From Paulinella micropora (Eukaryota > Cercozoa > Imbricatea > Euglyphida): 64,000 nucleotides of DNA. Below, in pieces: positions 56,530 through 64,000 of this stretch. Both the position numbers and the translations under genes were made by a program. Numbering within the stretch: position 1 is the first letter of the stretch; every line of letters begins with the position of its first letter. The DNA lies in the NCBI GenBank assembly GCA_009731375.1, contig BJOX01000036.1, positions 67,586 to 131,585 of the forward strand, read 5' to 3'. The notes beneath the pieces were generated by a model. That model saw nothing but the letters and a program-made list of their open reading frames with translations. It was not told where the DNA came from and did not search any database.

Positions 56530-58393
56530 CTTGAGTCCAAGGCTTTGACTCGCCTTCTAACATCTCTGACATGCTCCACATGATCCTCCTCCGACTTTGA
56601 AAATATGATCACGTCATCGATGTAACAAAAGCGAACACTTCTGTTTTGCCATACTTTTCCGCAAAGCTCTTATCTTCATACTTGTCTCCAAGCATGGTGG
56701 TCATTGCCTTCTGGAATACGCCCGGCGAGATCTAAAGTCCCATGGGTAGCACTTTCCACACGTACGTCTTCATCCCAATTGAAAATGCCGTCAACCATCT
56801 ACTCCTTTCCGATATCGGAATCTGCCAAAATCCGTTCTTGAGATCAAGCGTTGAATAAATCTTTGCTCCGTATAAGCTATTGATAGCTTGCTTGATATCC
56901 GGACCGGGTACCGGTGTGTCGATATCCATGATCATTTTATTGATCCGGAAATAGTTGATACAGAGCCTAAGCGTTCCATCTGGTTTCGGAGCCAAGGTAA
57001 CAGGGAATGAGATTTCCGATAGTCTCTCCTCTATCAGATCTCGATCGTGTAGGTCCTCAATGATCTCTTTTGCGATCTTCTCCTCATGATAGCTAAGTCT
57101 TCCTCTTGACTTTCCTTTCATGTAATCCCCTGGTTTCCGCTCAAAATTGACCTCGAAGTCTTTGACTGACCCAGACTCCAATGGTCCAAAGGCTTCAATC
57201 CCTTCATCAAGAGCATCCTTCAACTTTGCCTTGAGCTTGGCTGAACCTTTCCATGAGCTTTTCTTTTCCCCTAGGATCTCCTTCGCTTCATTGAGCGCTT
57301 TAGCCTTATCTTCTGGGCTGATCGACTTCAATACCTCCTTGTAGTCAGAACTTTTGCGCTGCTCCCACTTGTCAAAGCTCATGTCACTGTTGTATTCGTC
57401 TCTTTGAACCTTCTCGTCTTTTGCGAGACCACAAATCTGATCCATGACCATCGCGAATTGCAAGCCATGTGTTTTGTGATAGATCCCCGATATCTGACTA
57501 AATGCACTCTTCCTCACATCAGACATCTCTCTTTCGAGAAGCAATTGCCTCCAATCAAATGCTTGTTCCTTTGTCCCCAGATGACATGCAATAATGAGCT
57601 TTCTGCCTCTACAAGGAATCGGGATCGGATCATCGATCATGTAGTCTTCGATATCGTTCCACCACATTTCCTTCCTTGTTCCGACAGGTACAACAATAGT
57701 CATCTTAGTGACCGATACTCGATTCTTCAACGCCCTCTTGATCTCCTTAATCCCATGAGGCAGATGAGGCTCTACTCCCCACTTAGCTGTCAGAAATTCT
57801 TGAATCGTTTCTTCTTTCTTCTGGGCCGCGTTCATGCTTACGTTCCATACTACGTCAGAACCCATGCTTTCGTAGTTGTCAATATTGACATGTTCGCCAT
57901 CCACATGAACAGCCTTCCCATTTAAACCATCCAAGAGCTTGCATTTCTCGGTTTCCAGATAATCCAACCTTCTCTGGATTGACTCCAGCATCATGTGTCG
58001 ATCCAGTTCCTCATCTGAGTCATTTTCCCCGATTTCCATCTGGGTCCAATCATCCTCAGAGTTCTCCATGCTTAAGTCTGTCATGAACACTCGGTCTTCC
58101 ATCTCATCCATAGACGGATGCCAATTCTCCACCTTGGCCTGGGTAAAGAATGAGTGATCCACTTTACCATTGCAACCTGTAAGGAAGCTCCAATATTTCC
58201 GGTCTGGTTCGATCTCGTACCTCACGTTCTCATAATATACGTGGTTTTCGTATGTATGGATCCGTGTTCTCATTTGTTTAAGCCCGTTTAAAGAGATCAG
58301 GGTCGGTCCATCGAAATTCGGAACTATCCAAAACTTGAGCCTGTGTGAGGTTCCATCTTTCAATAAGATATTTAGGAACACATATCCCGTCAC
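56530..58393 (-). pseudogene. pol: Gypsy C protease-RT segment
   Basis: 553 codons open from 58393 to 56732. They begin in the C-terminal part of a retropepsin-like domain (WIVPNFDGPTLISLNGLK) and end in RT at KVLPMGL, followed by a stop. In 56731-56530 the RT catalytic block CYIDDVIIFS is still readable but in another frame, with a further stop before the next segment. At least two disabling changes lie in the RT core. Confidence 0.82.
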
Positions 58394-58456
58394 TGGGGCA
58401 TCTCCACCGATTCCTTTGAATAGTCCTCCCCCTTTGAAGAAGTCCCACTGGTTCCC

Positions 58457-58648
58457 CTACCAGCTTTTGTTCTGGTATCGCTGAATGAACTCCTGACCTA
58501 CCACATTGATGGAAGCTATAGTGTCATTTCCCACTTTACACTCTTCGTCCGGTCCCTCTATATACAACTTAGTAAAGAGTAGATCCGAATGAGATTCGAA
58601 CAACGGCTTTGCCACAGCATTTACTGATTCCATCATTAACTTTAACAA
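58457..58648 (-). pseudogene. Gypsy C start of protease-like domain
   Basis: 63 codons. VGNDTIASINVVGQEF (DTI codons at 58525-58517) aligns with the retropepsin active-site block, with DTI in place of D-T/S-G. The homologous site in gypsy A reads NTM. It is separated from the next segment by a stop and frame change. Confidence 0.6.
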
Positions 58649-58658
58649 GTCTCTATGG

Positions 58659-58692
<34 letters not shown>

Positions 58693-58781
58693 GACGTAAA
58701 TGTCAAGATCCGTATCCACTTCCTGTTTTCCGTAAATACCCTTATCGGGACTAGAATGGAGAGGAGGAGGATATTAATCCG
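58649..58781. repeat. (CT)n tract and junction between gypsy C and gypsy B
   Basis: (CT)n at about 58661-58690 is followed by about 65 bases of unknown origin. Similarity to gypsy A starts at about 58755. Confidence 0.7.
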
Positions 58782-61700
58782 ATGACTGCTACTGACTCAT
58801 ACGAGGCTTTTGAGCTGAGTCTAGCAACGGAGAGGAAAAAGTTGGCCTTCGTACATGAGGCAACTGAAGCCTATGTACACCCTTATGTCACAGTGCCGGA
58901 GGAACTGACCTGGACCGACAATTGGGAGACGGAGATGCAGGCGTATACGGTTACGATTCCCGCATGGGACAGAAAGTCTATTGATGACTTAGTCGTAGCG
59001 CGTAATGAGGAGATAATATGTGTTGCGAAACAGTGCCCGTCGTTGGCCAGATTCGCAGAAGGTGGCGGGGCAGATGTCCATATTACTAATGGCTACTGTT
59101 ACCATGCGAAGGTGTCAGATGAGAAGAGAGAGGCGTTTGTGCCAAGGAGGAAGGGGCGTATCCCCGATACTCCAGCGGATGACATTAAAACTTTTATCAC
59201 GAACTTTTGGGGCGATGTGCCTACCTGGCCGCGCTCATTAACTGAAGTGAAAAAGTGTCTACGGACTCTATTTGAGAGTAACAAGCCGTATACTGTCATT
59301 CTGCCATACAATGAGAAGGCGATCTGGGCACAGGAGATAAGGGACCGGCTTATTGATCATCCTATACCTGTTCCTTCTCGCAAGCAACAGTTAGTGGTGG
59401 CTTGTCGACTCGGGTCTCGGGAGCAGAGCAGTGCATACAAGCAAAAGCTCAGAGCCCAGGACAAGTTGAAATTGATACCTCAAGCTTTCACATGCTTTGA
59501 TGGTTTCTACACCCGTAAGGCTCCGATACAATACGCGAACCTTATTGATATGCTTGTCGGGCTGGGTCATGATGATGAGCCGGACACAGTCACGTATGAA
59601 AGAACGGGACTAGACGATTTGTCCGAGGAAGATTTGAGTTTGGAGGAGGACTTAGCGCCCCTCAAGGAGCATAAGAAGATGTCGGAGGAAGATTTCCAAG
59701 CGGCGGCGCGGAAAATTTTAGAAGAAGGAGTGGGTTCGGAGAGAGAGAAGGCGTTTCTCAAAGCTAAGATGGAGGCGTACAGAGAAATTTTCGACCCTCC
59801 TCGGGCAGGTGGTGTAAAGTCGGATGACTTCACTGCTGTCATTTACAAGATACCGGGTGCGGAGCCATCTCCGGCACCACGGAGGGCAAATTTGAGCATA
59901 CATGAGGCAAAAATAGCGGAGGAGAATGTGAGACAGTTGCTCGATGAGGACTTTATTGAGAGATCTACATCTCCAATTGTCTCTCAACCGAAAATCGTCC
60001 CTAAGCCAGGAGGAGAATGGCGCTTGACGATCAATTATGCCCGTGTGAATAAGGTGCTAGAGGAAGAGAGAAATCCTCTGCCGACCTTAGAAGAAGGCAG
60101 AAGGGTGCTGCGGAATGCTAAATTCTATTCGGTCATTGACCTTAAGAACGGCTTCTGGCAGATACCACTGGACGAGAAATCCAGATGGCTGACTGCATTC
60201 GTTGTGGGTATGGAAATATACCAGTGGAAGGTGCTTCCAATGGGACTCAAACAGGCCCCGGGGCTCTTTCAGAAGGCGATGCAGAAGATGTTGAGCGGTC
60301 AATATGACGACCAGTCGGAGGATGGTTTTATGAGAAGGAGAGGACAGAAGGCGGGAGAATATGCATTTTGTTACATCGATGACATCATCGTATACTCTAA
60401 CACAATGGAAGAGCATATCGATCACTTGTCAGATGTCTTCAGGCGCATCGGAGCTTTTGGCCTGAAATGCAACCTAAAGAAATGTCAGCTTGCCAGGACA
60501 AGTGTGACGTATTTGGGTTACGAGATTTCTCATAATAGGGTCTCGATATCGCGCGAAAAGAGGGAGGAGATCATGAGTAGACAGTTGCCAAAGAATCGCA
60601 CGGAGTTACACTCTTTTCTTGCGATGGCACAGTACTACAGCCAGTTCATACCCGATTGGGGTGCAACTCGGGCTAAGCTGGAGAAGATGATTGATTTTGG
60701 AGACTTTGAGAAGTGGGATGAGGAGGCTTTGCAGGCGTTTAATACGCTCAAAGATCTCATTTACAAAGATCCCAAGGACGGCGGATTAGTACTTATGATG
60801 CCCGACTTTACGAAGCCGTTCGTAGTCGACACGGATGCATCTAAGTTTGCGATTGGCGCGGTGCTGCAACAGGAAGATGAGGAGAAAAAGTTGCGCCCGA
60901 TCATGTTTATTAGTAGAAAGCTGTGTGCGGCGGAGCGAAATTACTGCACGCGACAGAGGGAGGCGTTGGCAGTAGTATGGGCTCTCAAGAGGCTCAGAGA
61001 ATACTTGTGGGGAGGACCTCTATTCACGGTTAGGACCGATCATCACAACCTTCTTTGGTTGATGAATCATGAACAAACCGGCCGTTTGGCGCGGTGGCAA
61101 GCTTTCTTGTCATGTTTCAATTTCACGATGGTCTACTTACCGGGAAAGCGAAACGTAGTCGCTGATAGCCTTTCCAGGCTAGAGTTTCAGTCGGAGGTGT
61201 CGGCTCTCGTATCATCAGTGGAGATGATGGACCTGTCCACGGACAAGGTATACGAGGTGAGCCACATAGAGGCGATGCAGATGGCAAGAGGCGTTCGTTA
61301 TGACCGCACGGGTCTACGATATAGTCCTCAAGGCCCGGAGCATGGCATATGCTGTGAGGCGCATGTTCTCGAAGACGCTGAGTGGTCTTATGAGGCATAC
61401 GAGAACGCGAAGGCGAATATAAAAGAAGAGGAGGAGACGACTGAGGTCTGTACTGAACCTCCACAGGAAAATCGAAGCGAGCTTGATGAAGACCCGGAAA
61501 GGGTAGGAGTAAGGTTGGAGGACGGTACTATTCATATCGCCTCGCCTACCGCGTGGAGGCAGCAACAGGCGACGGATCCGGAGTTCAAGGAGCTCATAAC
61601 GTTATACAAGAACCCTAATGAGCTTAAAAAGACTCCACAGATCAAAGATCAGATGAAGGAGATGGCGTGGAGAGATGGGCTATTGTGGTACAAGGGCCAG

Positions 61701-63710
61701 CATGGCAAATTTGCATCACAGCCTGACAAATGGACTCTCTGGGTACCAGAGAAGTTGAGGCGCTTTATATATGTCGCAGCCCATAACTGCCCCTTACTGG
61801 CACATCCGGGTCGACAAAGAACTCATTGGTTCATAGCGAGGCGATTTTGGTGGAAAGGGATGAAGGAGGAGATAGACAGGGAAGTGGACGCATGCATCCC
61901 ATGCAAAACCACAAAGACACCGCTGAAGGCGAACTTTGGCCTGATCGGTACATTCCCGTTACACGCCGGGATGTTTGAATTTTTACACATCGATCATGTG
62001 GGACCTTTCCCCGAATCGGCAGAAGGGTACAGATACCTTCTTACCGCAATAGATCGAGCCACCAATTATGTCTGGGTTGTTCCTGTTAAGGACGCTACAG
62101 GCAAGACAACTGCGGAGGCTCTGATCGATAGGATCGTCTCGCAGATCGGAGTGCCTAGAAAGATATGTTCTGATCGAGGTTCTGACTTTAATAATGAAGT
62201 CATCGACAGACTATCTAAGTACTACGGGATGAAATGGCAATATGTTACTGCCTATAACCCGAGAGCGAATGGCAAGATCGAGCGGGTACATAGACCTCTC
62301 AAAGCCTCGCTTAAGATGTACTGTATGAAGAAGGAGAATCAGAGAGCCTGGGTGGAGGCAGCACCTTCATTTGCCTTTGCAATGAACTGTCTACCCTCAT
62401 CGGCATTAGGAGGAGCCAGGAGCTCAGTCTCGCCATATCAATTGGTTTACGGCCGAGAGCCTAATATCCCAACCTCACTTCTGCATCCAAAAGACACTTG
62501 GGCAGATGAGGATGAGTTGTTCGGGATGAGACTAAGAGCGAAGATGGAGGCGGAACAAATAGTTGCGGCGCACAGGGAGGCGGAGCGCAGAAAGACTGAC
62601 GCACAAGGAGTGCGACAAGCGCACTTAGATCAAGTCCGTTTCCAGGTTGGGGATATTGTACTCTTGTACCATCCTCAAGTCCCTAAGGGGGTTAGCTCTA
62701 AGCTGTTTACCCACTGGAAAGGACCATACCAGATCATGGAACAGATGGGACCTCTGAATTATAAGATCAGGGGTAGAGGGAAGGTGCAGATTGTGAATGT
62801 TCGAAGGCTGATCAAATATGACCCCTTCTTACTTGAGGATGAATCCGTTGAGGAGGCGTTGAAACGGATGAAGGAGGACTTCAAAGAGGTACCGCCTATA
62901 CAGAAGGAGGATACCTTAGAGGAGGAGAATGCCTATCGGGCACCGGTCACGGAGAAGGAGGAGACCGAGAAGGAGAGTAAGGAAGACTCAAACCGCAAAA
63001 GCGCGGCGGGGACTCAGTCTAAAGCCCCCATAGTCCGCGGCGGTACGAAGGAGAAGTTCACGGAGGCGCAGAGGAGGAGAGCGCAAAACGATCTCATCTT
63101 CGACCAACCGAGGAAGGTGGCAAGGTCGACGCGAGCGACGGATGTCCATGGAGGAGGAGGGGAGAAGGACACTAACCCGAACGCGGGTAATGTGGACATT
63201 CGACATGTGCGATGGAAGGAAGGAGAGGCGATTGCGGCCATCAAGTGGGTCCGAGACGCTTTTTATCTGTTGAGACCGGCAGAATCTCATGTTGCCGATG
63301 ACACTCTCTCAGATCTTTATCTCATGCGAGCTGTGGCGGTCCCGCAGACTACACGGGCAGCACGGACATCGAAGAGATCCTTAGCAGCAAAAACGATACA
63401 ACCGGTACTCCATTTTTGGAGAAGCATGGACCCTGTTGAGGATCCAAAAGCTAGACAATATTTACCGGTGTACAAAGACGCGAAAAATCTCGAGACATGG
63501 GATGATACTATTACCCTTCGAGACAAAGACCACACTGCGTGGACTATTCAGTCACTGCCTAGAGGAGTGCTTGACATTCCTTTTGACTTATCTTTGGGCG
63601 CCATCCCTAACAAAATATGGGACATTCTGGAGGAGTCGAAGTTTGACTTGACTTTTGTTGGCGGCCCGCCACCTGGCAAAGGGGTTCGCGCAAGGCGACG
63701 AAGGCAGTAA
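58782..63710 (+). CDS. pol: Gypsy B Pol, 5'-truncated but open copy
   Basis: 1642 codons colinear with residues 285-1926 of the gypsy A Pol; the length difference is exactly 284, so there is no net indel. Gag, the protease-like block and the 5' LTR are missing. Present are RT with LPMGLKQAPGLFQ and YIDD (Tyr at residue 531), RNase H (DTDAS, TDHHN), the integrase HHCC finger and D,D,E core (HIDHVG, CSDRGSDF, NGKIERVH), the GPY/F module, and the whole C-terminal extension to RARRRRQ. Most residues are identical to copy A, and differences are mainly conservative or in the linkers. The first Met in the frame is probably not a real start. Preservation of such a long frame despite truncation implies either recent truncation or an assembly or rearrangement effect. 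Confidence 0.9.
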   Translation: MTATDSYEAFELSLATERKKLAFVHEATEAYVHPYVTVPEELTWTDNWETEMQAYTVTIPAWDRKSIDDLVVARNEEIICVAKQCPSLARFAEGGGADVHITNGYCYHAKVSDEKREAFVPRRKGRIPDTPADDIKTFITNFWGDVPTWPRSLTEVKKCLRTLFESNKPYTVILPYNEKAIWAQEIRDRLIDHPIPVPSRKQQLVVACRLGSREQSSAYKQKLRAQDKLKLIPQAFTCFDGFYTRKAPIQYANLIDMLVGLGHDDEPDTVTYERTGLDDLSEEDLSLEEDLAPLKEHKKMSEEDFQAAARKILEEGVGSEREKAFLKAKMEAYREIFDPPRAGGVKSDDFTAVIYKIPGAEPSPAPRRANLSIHEAKIAEENVRQLLDEDFIERSTSPIVSQPKIVPKPGGEWRLTINYARVNKVLEEERNPLPTLEEGRRVLRNAKFYSVIDLKNGFWQIPLDEKSRWLTAFVVGMEIYQWKVLPMGLKQAPGLFQKAMQKMLSGQYDDQSEDGFMRRRGQKAGEYAFCYIDDIIVYSNTMEEHIDHLSDVFRRIGAFGLKCNLKKCQLARTSVTYLGYEISHNRVSISREKREEIMSRQLPKNRTELHSFLAMAQYYSQFIPDWGATRAKLEKMIDFGDFEKWDEEALQAFNTLKDLIYKDPKDGGLVLMMPDFTKPFVVDTDASKFAIGAVLQQEDEEKKLRPIMFISRKLCAAERNYCTRQREALAVVWALKRLREYLWGGPLFTVRTDHHNLLWLMNHEQTGRLARWQAFLSCFNFTMVYLPGKRNVVADSLSRLEFQSEVSALVSSVEMMDLSTDKVYEVSHIEAMQMARGVRYDRTGLRYSPQGPEHGICCEAHVLEDAEWSYEAYENAKANIKEEEETTEVCTEPPQENRSELDEDPERVGVRLEDGTIHIASPTAWRQQQATDPEFKELITLYKNPNELKKTPQIKDQMKEMAWRDGLLWYKGQHGKFASQPDKWTLWVPEKLRRFIYVAAHNCPLLAHPGRQRTHWFIARRFWWKGMKEEIDREVDACIPCKTTKTPLKANFGLIGTFPLHAGMFEFLHIDHVGPFPESAEGYRYLLTAIDRATNYVWVVPVKDATGKTTAEALIDRIVSQIGVPRKICSDRGSDFNNEVIDRLSKYYGMKWQYVTAYNPRANGKIERVHRPLKASLKMYCMKKENQRAWVEAAPSFAFAMNCLPSSALGGARSSVSPYQLVYGREPNIPTSLLHPKDTWADEDELFGMRLRAKMEAEQIVAAHREAERRKTDAQGVRQAHLDQVRFQVGDIVLLYHPQVPKGVSSKLFTHWKGPYQIMEQMGPLNYKIRGRGKVQIVNVRRLIKYDPFLLEDESVEEALKRMKEDFKEVPPIQKEDTLEEENAYRAPVTEKEETEKESKEDSNRKSAAGTQSKAPIVRGGTKEKFTEAQRRRAQNDLIFDQPRKVARSTRATDVHGGGGEKDTNPNAGNVDIRHVRWKEGEAIAAIKWVRDAFYLLRPAESHVADDTLSDLYLMRAVAVPQTTRAARTSKRSLAAKTIQPVLHFWRSMDPVEDPKARQYLPVYKDAKNLETWDDTITLRDKDHTAWTIQSLPRGVLDIPFDLSLGAIPNKIWDILEESKFDLTFVGGPPPGKGVRARRRRQ

Positions 63711-64000
63711 GTGACATTTTTTTCTTTTATCACGCGTCGGACATTGAAAGCTGCATGTGGATTAATCTCATAGTGCCCATGTCAGATCATGTCTTATTAA
63801 AATGTTTTTATACCATTGTTGTTACTTGGCATTTTTATCGCAACATATGAGTGCGAGGGTCAATCGGCAAATGGATACGACACCGTATAAGGGGATCGCT
63901 TGTGAGTTTAGCGATGGTGTTCCTGGTACGACCCTGCTTCAAGTATCCAGGGTGATGTTCTCAAAAAATGTTCTCATAGTAGACATATTAAATTTTTTTC
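63711..64000 (+). other. Gypsy B 3' noncoding region, cut by the window end
   Basis: Matches the region after pol in gypsy A (about 21786-22070), including ATCGCAACATA and GGGGATCGCT and GCGATGGTGTTCC. The polypurine tract and 3' LTR, if present, lie beyond 64000. Confidence 0.8.

Larger units (their letters stand above)
55411..58648 (-). mobile_element. Gypsy C: diverged, broken Ty3/gypsy pol
   Basis: Protease-like, RT and RNase H segments of a gypsy family clearly distinct from gypsy A/B. Gag, integrase and LTRs are absent. The left end abuts the broken end of copia D across about 70 bases; the right end abuts (CT)n. Confidence 0.8.

Overview
This is eukaryotic nuclear DNA: spliceosomal introns with GT..AG borders interrupt the few host-like genes, LTR retrotransposons of both the Ty3/gypsy and Ty1/copia superfamilies fill most of the window, and the rest is dense with microsatellites, minisatellites, homopolymers and assembly gaps. 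I suspect a unicellular alga or alveolate, and a chromerid such as Chromera velia is my best guess, but the sequence does not prove it.

Layout. 1-5.5 kb: CT, AT, TATC/GATA and AAT simple repeats, dispersed short duplications, a 3' remnant of a gypsy element and a tRNA-like SINE head. 5.5-11.3 kb: a host-gene island with a small two-exon membrane-protein gene on the minus strand and a ten-exon phosphatidylinositol phosphate kinase gene on the plus strand; all splice phases fit. 11.66-31.48 kb: a decayed copia element whose untranslated leader was split by a nearly intact 10.6 kb gypsy element (12270-22856). 31.5-34.75 kb: an AT-rich island with an 18-bp palindrome repeated about eight times and predicted exons of an unrecognised minus-strand gene. 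34.75-36.7 kb: CT/TATC repeats, then 13-bp and 9-bp minisatellites. 36.7-38.25 kb: an inverted 5' fragment of the same gypsy family. 38.5-39.9 kb: an unrecognised proline/serine/threonine-rich minus-strand ORF. 40-45 kb: repeat fragments and a stretch with no recognisable gene. 45.0-48.1 kb: a minus-strand copia-like element with Gag only. 48.1-55.3 kb: a frameshifted copia element, plus strand. 55.4-58.65 kb: a diverged, broken gypsy pol on the minus strand. 58.8-64 kb: a second, 5'-truncated copy of the first gypsy family with an intact ORF.

How the parts work together. In the intact gypsy element a 5' LTR, primer-binding site and long leader precede gag. A single in-frame UGA separates gag from pol (protease-like region, reverse transcriptase, RNase H, integrase, GPY/F module and a conserved C-terminal extension of about 300 residues), followed by a polypurine tract and the 3' LTR. 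Expression of Pol by stop-codon readthrough is therefore likely. The copia Gags combine two CCCH fingers with zinc knuckles. At least one copia-like element has, directly after its LTR, a sequence complementary to the anticodon arm of initiator tRNA-Met, suggesting half-tRNA priming as in Drosophila copia.

Limits: all homologies were judged by eye; exon borders are inferred from splice signals, phase and motif continuity; no alignments or database searches were run.
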